Program-made: the position numbers and the translations under genes
Part shown: piece after piece, positions 1-8,012 of the stretch
How positions within the stretch are numbered: position 1 is the first letter of the stretch
Layout: the number at the start of each line of letters is the position of its first letter
The notes under the pieces: generated by a model
The model's input: the letters and a program-made list of their open reading frames with translations, nothing else
Database searches by the model: none
Told to the model about the DNA's origin: nothing
NCBI RefSeq assembly: GCF_030316765.1
Contig: NZ_JASZYT010000008.1
Coordinates: forward strand, 348,037 to 412,036
Origin: Variovorax saccharolyticus
GTDB taxonomy: Bacteria > Pseudomonadota > Gammaproteobacteria > Burkholderiales > Burkholderiaceae_C
Length of the DNA: 64,000 nt
Reading direction: 5' to 3'

Positions 1-844
1 CGATCTCCACCATCGCGCTGCGCTGCCCGATGACCAGCACCTGGTCGCCGGCCTCCAGGCGCAGCGTGGGCGTGATCGCCAGCGCCTGGGTGCCGCGCAG
101 CACGCGCTCGATGCCGGCCCGGCGCTCGAAGGGGTCCATCAGCTCGGCCACGGTGCGGCCGGCTGCCGCATCGACCTCGAACACGCGGCCGACGATCCCG
201 GGCGTGGCCGGTGCGGTGTCTGCGTCGTCGCTGCCGCCGCCCATCGAGCGCCAGAGCTTGTCGGCCTCGGCGCGCAGGTCGATGCGCAGCACCAGCGGAA
301 AGACCTGGCTGGTGGTGACCACGATCGCGATCAGCCCGAACACGTAGGTGATCGAATAGGCGGTCACCACGTTGGCCTGCAGCTGGCGGATCGCCTCGGC
401 CGGCAGCGCCAGCTTGGAGATCGCGTCGGTGGCGGTGCCGACCACCGCGGACTCGGTCGCGGCGCCGGCCATGAGGCCCGCCGCCGTGCCCTGGTCGAAG
501 CCGAAGATGCTGCTGGCGCCGACCACCAGCGCGATCACCACCACCACCTCGACCAGGCAGAGCAAGCCCATTCGAAGGCCCTTGGCATCGAGATTGGCGA
601 AGAACTGCGGCCCGCCGGCATAGCCGAGCGCGAAGATGAAGAGCATGAAGAAGGTGTTCTTGACACCGTCGGCGAGCGTGATGTCCAGCTGGCCGACCAG
701 CAGGGCGACGATCAGGGTGCCGCAGACGCCGCCGAGCTGGATCGGACCGAAGCGGATCTGGCCGACGGCATAGCCCAGTGCGAGCACGCCGAAGAGAGCG
801 ATCTCCGGATGAGCGCGCAGGATGTCGACAAGCTGATTGAACAC
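1..844 (-). CDS. AspT/YidE-type antiporter with RCK_C domain (partial, 3' end outside window)
   Basis: A minus-strand open frame runs off the left edge, so only the N-terminal ~281 residues are visible. The first ~185 residues are strongly hydrophobic, with motifs such as FALGYAGGPQFF and AGAATESAVVGTA, which are typical of the aspartate-alanine exchanger (AspT/YidE/YbjL) family of inner-membrane transporters. A soluble stretch with an RCK_C/TrkA_C-like pattern follows (LRLEAGDQVLVIGQR near the edge). I chose the GTG at 844 because AGAAGGG lies about 9 bases upstream and no ATG is in frame further up. The substrate cannot be read from sequence. It follows the MoxR-type gene set on the same strand, 188 bp downstream of the VWA gene. 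Confidence 0.75.
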   Translation of the reverse strand, partial: MFNQLVDILRAHPEIALFGVLALGYAVGQIRFGPIQLGGVCGTLIVALLVGQLDITLADGVKNTFFMLFIFALGYAGGPQFFANLDAKGLRMGLLCLVEVVVVIALVVGASSIFGFDQGTAAGLMAGAATESAVVGTATDAISKLALPAEAIRQLQANVVTAYSITYVFGLIAIVVTTSQVFPLVLRIDLRAEADKLWRSMGGGSDDADTAPATPGIVGRVFEVDAAAGRTVAELMDPFERRAGIERVLRGTQALAITPTLRLEAGDQVLVIGQRSAMVEI

Positions 845-922
845 GTGGCGGACCCTTCTGTGCCACCGCCTCGTTGCGGCCTTGGCTCCCCTGACCGGGA
901 CGTGTTCGGCCGCGCAGCATTG

Positions 923-946
923 CGAAGGCGCCCGCCCGGGCGCCTT
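923..946. terminator. GC-rich hairpin after the VWA gene
   Basis: AAGGCGCCCG and CGGGCGCCTT form a perfect 10-bp stem with a 2-base centre, in the gap between the VWA gene and the AspT-like gene. There is no T tract on the minus-strand side, so this may be a weak terminator, an mRNA-stabilising hairpin or an operator. Confidence 0.35.
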
Positions 947-1032
947 GAATTATTGCGATCGACAACATGGGCGCAAGCCGCCCAAGGGGCAGGCCGCGAT
1001 GCACCAAGGTGCAAGCGGCAGGCGCCGCGGCG

Positions 1033-2073
1033 CTACAGGATGCGGTTGAACCAGAGCAGCGACAGGCCGGCCGAGAGCAGCGCCAGCGCGGCGGCGCCCA
1101 TCGCGAACAGGGCCGAGATCTCGGTTTCCTTCTTCTCGACCGTGAGCCGCGAGCTCAGCGTGTTGTAGACCTTCTTGAGGTCGGTCGCGGTGCCGGCATA
1201 GAAGTACTCGGCGTTGGTCTTGTTGGCGATCGCCTTGAGCGTCTCTTCGTCGAGCCGCACCCGCATCGACCAGCCCTCGAAGCCGATGGTCTCGCCGTCG
1301 ACCGTGCCGATGCCGACCGTGTAGACGCGCACGCCGCGTTCGGCCGCCACCTTGGCGGCATCGAGCGGATCGACGCCGGTGGTGCGCTGGCCGTCGGTCA
1401 GCATGATGATCGCGGCCGAGGTGTAGGAGCCCGGGGCGACCGGCGTGAATTCCTTCGGCGGCGGCTTGCCGGCGCGCTCGATCGGCACCCCGGTTTGGCG
1501 GGTCTTCGGGCCGAAGTCGGAGATGTCGATGCCCGCGTCGGGGAACAGCGTGGCCAGCGAGACCACGATCGCGTTGCCGGTGGCGGTCGCGCGCTGCAAC
1601 TGGAAGGAGTCGATCGCGGTGACCAGGTCGTCGCGGTTGGTGGTGGGGAGCTGCGCCACCTGCGCGCTGCCCGCGAAGGCGACGATGCCGACCTTGACGG
1701 TGCGCGGCAGTTCCTTCAGGAAGCTCTTGGCCGCCTCCTGCGCGGCGACCAGCCGGTTCGGTTGCACGTCGGCCGCCCGCATGCTGCCCGAGACGTCCAT
1801 CGCGAGGATGATGGTCTGCTGGTTCGACGGCAGCACCACCACCGCCATCGGCCGCGCGGCGGCGATCAGCATCGCGGTCAGCGCCAGCAGGAACAGGAAC
1901 GGCGGGATGTGGCGCCGCACGGTCTGCCCGGCGCCCATCGCCTCGCGCACGATCGACAGGCTGGCATAGCGCAGCGCCAGCTTCTTCTTGCGCCGCATCA
2001 GCCAGAGGTACAGCAGCACCAGCAGCGGCACTGCGAGCAACAGCCAGAGGAACTGAGGCCAGAGAAAGTTCAT
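1033..2073 (-). CDS. VWA domain membrane protein (BatA-like)
   Basis: A 346-residue protein. An N-terminal hydrophobic segment (FLWLLLAVPLLVLLYLWL) is followed by a basic RRKKK stretch and a second membrane segment near residues 55-75. A von Willebrand A domain then carries an intact MIDAS motif (DVSGS, with later Thr and Asp positions). A C-terminal membrane helix (LFAMGAAALALLSAGLSLLW) closes the protein. This is the usual BatA arrangement, with the VWA domain between membrane anchors and probably periplasmic. It is the last gene of the MoxR-DUF58-VWA set. The frame stays open upstream, but the ATG at 2073 starts at the hydrophobic anchor and gives the family-typical length. The BatB and BatD partners found in many such clusters are absent. 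Confidence 0.85.
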   Translation of the reverse strand: MNFLWPQFLWLLLAVPLLVLLYLWLMRRKKKLALRYASLSIVREAMGAGQTVRRHIPPFLFLLALTAMLIAAARPMAVVVLPSNQQTIILAMDVSGSMRAADVQPNRLVAAQEAAKSFLKELPRTVKVGIVAFAGSAQVAQLPTTNRDDLVTAIDSFQLQRATATGNAIVVSLATLFPDAGIDISDFGPKTRQTGVPIERAGKPPPKEFTPVAPGSYTSAAIIMLTDGQRTTGVDPLDAAKVAAERGVRVYTVGIGTVDGETIGFEGWSMRVRLDEETLKAIANKTNAEYFYAGTATDLKKVYNTLSSRLTVEKKETEISALFAMGAAALALLSAGLSLLWFNRIL

Positions 2074-2128
2074 AGAGCAACCTTCGCGCTGCGCGCTGCG
2101 GTATTTGCCTTCGGGACGGCCGGGCGTC

Positions 2129-3121
2129 TCATGCGGCCACCATCTTGGAGCTGGATTGTCCGCCGCGCACGCGGCGTTTGCGCATGTCGGCGAAGCGCAC
2201 GATGGCCTCGACCAGGTCGTCCGCGGTCGAGAGTTCGAGGGCGTCGACGCCGATCTTCGCGAGCGCCTCGCGCAGCTGCGTCTCGCGCTCCGCCGCGATG
2301 CGCGCGAAGCGCTTGCGGAAACCGGCATCGTGCGTGTCGACCCAGAGCTGCTCGCCGGTCTCGGCATCGCGCAGCGGCACCAGGCCGAGATCGGGCAACT
2401 CGAGTTCGAGCGGATCGAACAGGCGCACCGCCACGACGTCGTGGCGCTGCACGAGGTGGGCCAGCGGCTTTTCCCAGCCCGGCTCGGAGACGAAATCGGA
2501 GACCACGAACACGGTCGAGCGGCGCGGCATCAGGACCGCAGCCGACTTGAGCAGGTCGGCCAGCCGCGTCATGCCTTTCTGGTCGGGGGCGCGTTCGGCG
2601 GGCCGGCGCTCCATCGCATGCAGCAGGTGCAGCACGTGGCGCCGTCCGGTACGCGGCGGGATCACGGCTTCGACGTCGTTGCCGTAGACCATCGCGCCGA
2701 CCCGGTTGCCGTGCCGGGTCAGCAGGCGGGCCAGGACGCCGACGAAGCCGGCCGAGATCTCGCGCTTGGCCTTGACGCCGGAGCCGAAGTCGACCGAACG
2801 GCTCAGGTCGAGCACGAACCAGGCCGCCATCTCGCGGTCTTCGGTGAAGACGCGCACGTGCGGCGTCTGCAGCCGGGCCGTGACGTTCCAGTCGATGTGG
2901 CGCACGTCGTCGTGGTGCTGGTATTCGCGCAGGTCGGCCAGGTCGAGGCCGGTGCCGCGCATCAGCGTGCGGTAGTCGCCCTGCAGCAGGCCGTCGAGGC
3001 GCCGGATCACGGTCCATTCGAGCCGGCGCAGCGCGCGCTCGACGCCGCTGGCCGCGGATTCGACGGCCGCGAGCCGTTCGTCGTTGGCGGCTTTCGCGCG
3101 CTTAGGCCACCAGCTTTTCAT
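2129..3121 (-). CDS. DUF58 domain protein
   Basis: A 330-residue soluble protein. The DUF58 signature lies in the first half (RGTGLDLADLREYQHHDDVR, then IDWNVTARL), and a degenerate VWA-like fold follows (FVLDLSRSVDFGSG, with DLSRS in place of DxSxS). DUF58 proteins are nearly always encoded beside MoxR ATPases and are thought to be their clients or adaptors; the molecular function is unknown. The start overlaps the end of the MoxR gene by 20 bp and the VWA gene begins 55 bp downstream, so co-transcription is very likely. Confidence 0.88.
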   Translation of the reverse strand: MKSWWPKRAKAANDERLAAVESAASGVERALRRLEWTVIRRLDGLLQGDYRTLMRGTGLDLADLREYQHHDDVRHIDWNVTARLQTPHVRVFTEDREMAAWFVLDLSRSVDFGSGVKAKREISAGFVGVLARLLTRHGNRVGAMVYGNDVEAVIPPRTGRRHVLHLLHAMERRPAERAPDQKGMTRLADLLKSAAVLMPRRSTVFVVSDFVSEPGWEKPLAHLVQRHDVVAVRLFDPLELELPDLGLVPLRDAETGEQLWVDTHDAGFRKRFARIAAERETQLREALAKIGVDALELSTADDLVEAIVRFADMRKRRVRGGQSSSKMVAA

Positions 3122-4112
3122 GCTCTAGGGGTTTTGCAGGGGCGGGTACGGCCCGCATGATGCGGTCGATCAGGCTGTCGGGCGTGAGGCCCTCGGACAG
3201 GCCCTCGTAGGACAGCGTGACACGGTGCCGCAGTACGTCGGGAACCAGCGCGGTCATGTCCTCGGGCAGCGCATAGCTGCGTCCGCGCAGCAGGGCCAGC
3301 GCGCGCGCGCCCTGGGTCAGGTTGATGCTGGCGCGCGGACTGGCGCCGAAGGTGATGAAGCGCCGCATGTCCTTCAGGCCGTGCTTCTCGGGCGTGCGGG
3401 TGGCCGACACCAGCCGGACCGCGTACTGGATCAGCGAGGGATCGACGTAGACGCGTTGCGCCTCGGCCTGCAGGGTCGCGAGCTGGTCGGTGGTGGCCAC
3501 CGGCACGGCCTCGACCGGCGGGCCGATCACGCGCTCGACGATGACGAACTCTTCCTCGTCGGTCGGGTAGTCGACCAGCACCTTCATCATGAAGCGGTCG
3601 ACCTGGGCCTCGGGCAGCGGGTAGGTGCCCTCGGTCTCGATCGGGTTCTGCGTCGCCATCACGAGGAAGGGCCGGGGCACCTTGTGCGTCTCGCCGGCGA
3701 TCGTGACCTGGCGCTCCTGCATCACTTCGAGCAGCGCGCTCTGCACCTTGGCCGGCGCCCGGTTGATTTCGTCGGCCAGCAGCAGGTTCGCGAACACCGG
3801 CCCCAGCGAGGTGCTGAAGTCACCAGTCTTCTGGTTGTAGATGCGGGTGCCGACCAGGTCGGCCGGCACCAGGTCGGGCGTGAACTGGATGCGCTTGAAC
3901 TGGCCGCGCACGGTGTCGGCCAGGGTCTTGACCGTGAGCGTCTTGGCCAGGCCCGGCACCCCTTCGACCAGCAGGTGTCCGCCGGCCAGCATCGCCACCA
4001 TCACACGTTCGAGAAAGCGGTCCTGGCCGACCACCACGCGCTTGACCTGATAGAGGATCTGCTCCATCAGCTCGGCCGTGACCGGAGAGGGCGATTCGAA
4101 CTCTGTGCTCAT
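3102..4112 (-). CDS. MoxR-family AAA+ ATPase
   Basis: A 336-residue AAA+ protein of the MoxR family. Walker A is degenerate in the normal MoxR way (GGHLLVEGVPGLAKT), Walker B is LLADEINRAP, and sensor 1 is VMATQNPIETEGTYPLPEAQ. The C-terminal lid region is present. MoxR ATPases act as chaperone-like remodelers of VWA proteins; here the likely partners are the DUF58 and VWA proteins encoded directly downstream. The protease gene lies 25 bp upstream on the same strand, so the four genes probably form one transcription unit. The specific client process (aerotolerance, envelope stress or cofactor insertion) cannot be read from sequence. Confidence 0.92.
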   Translation of the reverse strand: MSTEFESPSPVTAELMEQILYQVKRVVVGQDRFLERVMVAMLAGGHLLVEGVPGLAKTLTVKTLADTVRGQFKRIQFTPDLVPADLVGTRIYNQKTGDFSTSLGPVFANLLLADEINRAPAKVQSALLEVMQERQVTIAGETHKVPRPFLVMATQNPIETEGTYPLPEAQVDRFMMKVLVDYPTDEEEFVIVERVIGPPVEAVPVATTDQLATLQAEAQRVYVDPSLIQYAVRLVSATRTPEKHGLKDMRRFITFGASPRASINLTQGARALALLRGRSYALPEDMTALVPDVLRHRVTLSYEGLSEGLTPDSLIDRIMRAVPAPAKPLEHEKLVA

Positions 4113-4137
4113 GGCGATTTCTTTCGTCGGTGGTGGG

Positions 4138-5115
4138 TCAGAAGGGCGGCGAGCCCGCGGCGGTGGCGGCGTTCTCGATCGGCACCGCGAAGCCGATGCC
4201 GATGAAGGTGCGCTGCTGGGTCGGGTTGAGGATGGCGGTCACGATGCCGAGCACCTCGCCGTTCATGTTGACCAGCGGGCCGCCCGAGTTGCCGGGGTTG
4301 GCGGCCGCATCGAACTGGATCAGGTTGCCGAGTTCCTGCTTGCCTTCGGGCGAACGGAAGGAGCGGTTGAGGCCCGAGACAACGCCGGCCGACACCGAGG
4401 GACCGATGCCGAAGGGGAAGCCGACCGCGGCCACCTGGTCGCCCGGCATCAGGTCGGCGGTCGAGCGCATCGTGGCCGGGATCAGGTCGTCGGGCAGCTT
4501 CTGGGCCTGCAGCACGGCGAGGTCGTTCTCGGGCTGCAGGGCGGTGATGGTCGCGGGCGCCTCGAGGCCGTCGGCGAAGGTGACCTTGATGGTCTCGGCG
4601 CCGGCGACCACGTGCAGATTGGTCAGGATCACGCCCTTGTCGACGATCACCACGCCGGTGCCGACGCCGCGCTCGACCTGCTTGCCCGGCACTTCGTCGG
4701 TGGCCTCGGCCGGCTTGCCCTTGGCCATGTTGCGGCCGCGCTTCTCGGTCTTGGCCTCGGGCGTGGACTTTTCGGTGCCGTAGCCGACCACGCGCACCAC
4801 GGAGGGGCGGATGATCTCGGCGGCACGGGCCGCGGGCGAGGGCAGGACCTGGGTCTGCAGCGTGCGCAGCACGGCAGCGTCGATGTCCTTCTGGGTCAGG
4901 GCCTGGGCCCCCTGGCGCGGCCAGAAGTAGGCGCCGGTGGCACCCATGGCGACGACCATGGCCAGCAGCAGGCCGAAGCTGCGTCGGCCCGGCTGCCAGG
5001 GTGGGGCGGGAGGCTGCGCGGCCGCTTCGGCCCCAGCGGCCTCGGCAGGCGTGCCGGGCTCGGCCGCATCCTGCGGCCCTCGGGGCGAGCGGCTGTAGAA
5101 AGCTGGCCTGCGCAT
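4138..5115 (-). CDS. Membrane-anchored S1C (HtrA/Deg-like) serine protease without PDZ domain
   Basis: A 325-residue protein. A Pro/Ala-rich cytoplasmic tail leads into one membrane helix (about residues 46-64) and then a trypsin-like domain with a complete triad: His168 in TNLHVVAG, Asp198 in PENDLAVL and Ser277 in NPGNSGGPL. The chain stops about 45 residues after the catalytic Ser, so the PDZ domain usual in DegP/DegS is missing. A Lys/Glu-rich insert lies before the catalytic His (residues ~115-148). I chose the ATG at 5115 because GGAGGT sits 6 bases upstream; the frame is also open for 48 bases further up. It heads the MoxR gene set, which suggests an envelope quality-control role (inference). 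Confidence 0.87.
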   Translation of the reverse strand: MRRPAFYSRSPRGPQDAAEPGTPAEAAGAEAAAQPPAPPWQPGRRSFGLLLAMVVAMGATGAYFWPRQGAQALTQKDIDAAVLRTLQTQVLPSPAARAAEIIRPSVVRVVGYGTEKSTPEAKTEKRGRNMAKGKPAEATDEVPGKQVERGVGTGVVIVDKGVILTNLHVVAGAETIKVTFADGLEAPATITALQPENDLAVLQAQKLPDDLIPATMRSTADLMPGDQVAAVGFPFGIGPSVSAGVVSGLNRSFRSPEGKQELGNLIQFDAAANPGNSGGPLVNMNGEVLGIVTAILNPTQQRTFIGIGFAVPIENAATAAGSPPF

Positions 5116-5203
5116 CGGGCACCTCCGGGCAAAAGAGAGTCGCTGTGGGAGGCACGGTAGCACGCTTTCCGCGGCCTTGCATCCCTTCGGGCATCATCGT
5201 GCG

Positions 5204-6064
5204 ATGGCCTTCTTCGTCGACACCCACTGCCACCTTGACGCGCCCGAATTCGGATCGGAGATGCCCCAGATCCGTGCCCGCGCCAGGAGCGCCGGCGTCG
5301 GGTTCTGCGTCATCCCGGCAGTTGCCGCCTTCAACTTCGACACGGTGCGCGAACTCGCACACCGGCAGGGCGATGCCTATGCGCTCGGCATCCATCCGCT
5401 GTGCACCGGCGACGCACGCGACGAGGATCTCGCGCTGCTCGACGACGCACTGGCCCGCCGGCGCGACGACCCGCGGCTGGTGGCCGTCGGCGAAATCGGC
5501 CTCGACTACTTTGTGGAGGGACTGGATGCCGACCGGCAGGAGCGCTTTTTTCACACTCAGTTGCAACTGGCGCGCAAGCACGCGCTGCCGGTCATCATCC
5601 ATGTGCGCCGATCGGTGGACAAGGTGCTGAAGCACCTGCGCCAGGTGGCGCCGGGCCAGCGCTGGGAGGGCATCGCGCATGCGTTCAACGGCAGCGAGCA
5701 GCAGGCGCAGGCCTGCATCGACCTCGGGCTCAAGCTCGGCTTCGGCGGCGCCGTGACCTTCGAGCGCGCCCTGCAGCTGCGCCGGCTCGCCGCCTTGCTG
5801 CCGCTCGAAGCGATCGTGATGGAGACCGATTCGCCCGACATCCAGCCGCATTGGCTCTACCGGACCCAGGCGCAGCGGGCGGCGGGCGAGCCGCAGGGGC
5901 GCAACGAGCCGTCCGAGCTGCCGCGCATCGCCGAGGTGGTGGCCGGCCTTCGCGGCATCGAGGCGGCGTCGCTGGCCGAGGCGACCACGCGCAACGCCGC
6001 GCACGCCTTGCCTCGTCTGCAGGCGCTGATCGGCCTGTCGGCCGACCGCCCGCGGGGCGCGTAG
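5204..6064 (+). CDS. TatD-family metal-dependent DNase/hydrolase
   Basis: A 286-residue TIM-barrel amidohydrolase-like protein of the TatD family. Metal-ligand motifs are visible in order: DTHCHLD at the N terminus, GEIGLD, IHVRRS, HAFNGS and METDSPD. Family members are Mg-dependent 3'-5' exonucleases or deoxyribonucleases linked to DNA repair and RNA or protein quality control. The ATG at 5204 starts directly at the first strand; a TTG 27 bases upstream is also in frame but adds no conserved sequence. The gene is divergent from the S1C protease gene, with 88 bp between them. Confidence 0.92.
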   Translation: MAFFVDTHCHLDAPEFGSEMPQIRARARSAGVGFCVIPAVAAFNFDTVRELAHRQGDAYALGIHPLCTGDARDEDLALLDDALARRRDDPRLVAVGEIGLDYFVEGLDADRQERFFHTQLQLARKHALPVIIHVRRSVDKVLKHLRQVAPGQRWEGIAHAFNGSEQQAQACIDLGLKLGFGGAVTFERALQLRRLAALLPLEAIVMETDSPDIQPHWLYRTQAQRAAGEPQGRNEPSELPRIAEVVAGLRGIEAASLAEATTRNAAHALPRLQALIGLSADRPRGA

Positions 6065-6188
6065 GCCAAGTGCCCGAGTTGGGTGCGTGCTGGCGTGAGC
6101 GGGGGTTTTGGTGTCATCCTTCGACCCCGTGCACTCGTTGCATCAATGTGGCGAGCCAGTCACTCCAACTCATACAAGGAGCTTTCCC

Positions 6189-6533
6189 ATGAACCAGTCC
6201 ATCGTTCGCACCCTCCCCGCCGCCCTGGCGTTCGCCCTCGCCGGCATCGGCTTCTCGGCGGTCGCACAGACCACCGCCCCGAGCACCACCCAGAAGGTGG
6301 AGAACGCGGGCGAGAAGGCCTGGGACAAGACCAAGGAAGGAACCGAGAAGGCCTGGGACGCCACCAAGAGCGGCACCAAGAAGGCCGTGAAGGCGACCGA
6401 GAAGGGCGCCAAGAAGACCGGCAAGGCGATCGACAACGTGGCCACCGATGCCGCCGACGGCACGCGCAAGGTGGGCGACAAGATCGGCGAGAAGATCCCG
6501 GGCACGGCCCAGAACGAAGCCGTCAAGAAGTAG
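6189..6533 (+). CDS. Small secreted Lys-rich protein with 11-residue LEA-like repeats
   Basis: A 114-residue protein with a clear signal peptide (basic MNQSIVRT, hydrophobic core, probable cleavage after SAVAQ). The mature part is almost all Lys, Ala, Thr, Glu, Gly and Asp. It reads as about three 11-residue repeats with the pattern xxKAWDxTKxG (EKAWDKTKEG, EKAWDATKSG, KKAVKATEKG), followed by decayed copies. This is the amphipathic period seen in group-3 LEA and apolipoprotein-like proteins, often linked to desiccation or osmotic stress. AAGGAG precedes the ATG at good spacing. It is convergent with the mscS-type gene. No enzymatic motif is present, and the function is inferred from composition only. 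Confidence 0.8.
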   Translation: MNQSIVRTLPAALAFALAGIGFSAVAQTTAPSTTQKVENAGEKAWDKTKEGTEKAWDATKSGTKKAVKATEKGAKKTGKAIDNVATDAADGTRKVGDKIGEKIPGTAQNEAVKK

Positions 6534-6574
6534 CCCGGAGCGCGCCGCACGACGGCGCCCGGCCCCGAAGAAAA

Positions 6575-6596
6575 ACCCGCCGCGGCGGGTTTTTTC
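6575..6596. terminator. Bidirectional intrinsic terminator
   Basis: A perfect stem ACCCGCC/GGCGGGT with a GC loop sits between the Lys-rich protein gene and the convergent channel gene. An A-run precedes it and a T-run (TTTTT) follows, so it can serve both strands. The T-run reaches the stop codon of the channel gene. Confidence 0.85.
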
Positions 6597-6597
6597 T

Positions 6598-7428
6598 TTA
6601 GGCGACCGCGGGTGGCGTGATGTTCCGGTGCACCAGAGGCGTCTCGGGCGTCGGGTAGCCGGCGCTGCCGAAAGTCCTTACCACCGCCTTGTGGGTGTCG
6701 AAGTACACCTGCCAGTAGTGGTCGGTGTGGGTGTAGGGACGCACGGCGAGCAGCGGCCCCTCGGGCGTGAACTGCAGGATCTCGACATCCGGCGGCTGCT
6801 CGGTCGAGACGTTCGGGATCTGGCTCACCGCGGCCTTGAGCAATTCGATCGCCTGGTTGACGTCGACGCCGTTGGCGACCTTGGCCGTGACGTCGACCCG
6901 CCGGAAGGCGAGCTGGCTGAAGTTCTGGATCGGGTCCGACAGCACCTTGTTGTTGCCGACCGTGGTGACCACGTTGTCGGGCGTGATGATCGTGGTGCCG
7001 AACAGGCCCAGTTCCTTGACCGTGCCGTTGATGCCGCCGCCGACCGTGACGTAGTCGCCGACCTTGTAGGGCCGCAGCACCTGCAGGAACACGCCGGCGG
7101 CGAAGTGCGTCAGCAGGCCGCCCCAGGCCGTGCCGATCGCCAGTCCGGCACCGGCCAGGAGCACCGCGAACGAGGTGGTGCGGACGCCGAACATGTCGAG
7201 GATCGAGAGGATCAGGACGATGTTGAGCAGCACGCCGAGGATCGAGACCAGGTAGTGGCTCAGGGTCGGGTCCATGCGCTTGCCGCGCTCGAGGGCCGTG
7301 GCGACCAGGCGCTGCGCCAGGCCGATCAGCCAGCGGCCGACCGCCCAGGCGATCAGGGCGCCGATCACTTTCAGGCCAAAATCCACGCCTTGCGTCGTCA
7401 GGAAAATCCAGATCGCTTCCGTATTCAT
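6598..7428 (-). CDS. mscS: Small-conductance mechanosensitive channel (MscS family)
   Basis: A 276-residue inner-membrane protein. Three membrane helices lie in the first ~115 residues. The third is the Gly/Ala-rich pore helix (AVLLAGAGLAIGTAWGGLL), followed by the beta-domain motif VLRPYKVGDYV and a C-terminal cytoplasmic vestibule domain. Length and order match E. coli MscS (286 aa). The channel opens on membrane tension during hypo-osmotic shock and releases small solutes. It lies convergent to the LEA-like secreted protein, a suggestive osmotic-stress pairing, and 50 bp from the divergent glycosylase gene. Confidence 0.93.
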   Translation of the reverse strand: MNTEAIWIFLTTQGVDFGLKVIGALIAWAVGRWLIGLAQRLVATALERGKRMDPTLSHYLVSILGVLLNIVLILSILDMFGVRTTSFAVLLAGAGLAIGTAWGGLLTHFAAGVFLQVLRPYKVGDYVTVGGGINGTVKELGLFGTTIITPDNVVTTVGNNKVLSDPIQNFSQLAFRRVDVTAKVANGVDVNQAIELLKAAVSQIPNVSTEQPPDVEILQFTPEGPLLAVRPYTHTDHYWQVYFDTHKAVVRTFGSAGYPTPETPLVHRNITPPAVA

Positions 7429-7478
7429 TTCTTCTCCTCGCAGGTGCCGATGTGCCGGCAGGCCGTGCAGCGTTCGTT

Positions 7479-8012
7479 ATGAATAAGCCGGCTTCGCGCC
7501 CTGGCGACGTCAAGGCCGTGCTCACGGGGCTCGCGCCAATCGTTTCCGGGAACACCGCCTTGTTGATACTCGGCAGTTTTCCTGGCGCCCGGTCGATCGC
7601 GCAGCAGCAGTATTATGCGCACCCGCAGAATCAGTTCTGGAGAATTTTGCAGACGCTGTGGCCCGGAAACCCGCTTCCAGTGGGCGAAGGCAGCTATGAA
7701 AAACGTAGCAGCTGGCTGCTCGACCACGGCCTCGGCGTGTGGGACGTGTATGCCAGCTGCGAGCGCGAGGGCAGCCTCGATGCGGCGATCCGCGACCCGG
7801 TGGCGAACGACATCGCGAGCTTGCGCCTGCCCCGGCTGGCGGCGATCGCGCACAACGGCGGCGAGAGCTTCCGGCATGCGCGCCATACGCAGGCGCTCGG
7901 GGTGCCGGTGCACCGGTTGCCGTCCTCCAGCCCCGCCAACGCGAGCTGGAGTTTCGAACGCAAGGTCCAGGCCTGGCGCGAAGTCTTTGCAAGGTATCTG
8001 GACCTCCCATGA
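7479..8012 (+). CDS. DNA-deoxyinosine / uracil-DNA glycosylase-family protein
   Basis: A 177-residue protein of the uracil-DNA-glycosylase superfamily, closest to the hypoxanthine (deoxyinosine) glycosylase branch. Motif 1 reads LLILGSFPGARSIAQQQYYAHPQNQFW, with the conserved GSFPG loop and NQFW; the second motif is HRLPSSSPAN. The family removes deaminated bases at the start of base-excision repair. I preferred the ATG at 7479; a GTG 27 bases upstream is in frame but adds nothing conserved. The stop overlaps the next start by 4 bp (ATGA), so the two genes are translationally coupled. Confidence 0.85.
   Translation: MNKPASRPGDVKAVLTGLAPIVSGNTALLILGSFPGARSIAQQQYYAHPQNQFWRILQTLWPGNPLPVGEGSYEKRSSWLLDHGLGVWDVYASCEREGSLDAAIRDPVANDIASLRLPRLAAIAHNGGESFRHARHTQALGVPVHRLPSSSPANASWSFERKVQAWREVFARYLDLP

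Noticed and set aside
1445..2550. Long open frames antisense to the VWA and DUF58 genes, some above 500 codons
   Set aside because: They are Arg/Ala/Gly-rich, lack domains and arise from high GC at third positions of the real genes on the minus strand. The same holds for the long antisense frames at 22.4-25.4, 29.7-31.8 and 56.2-58.9 kb.
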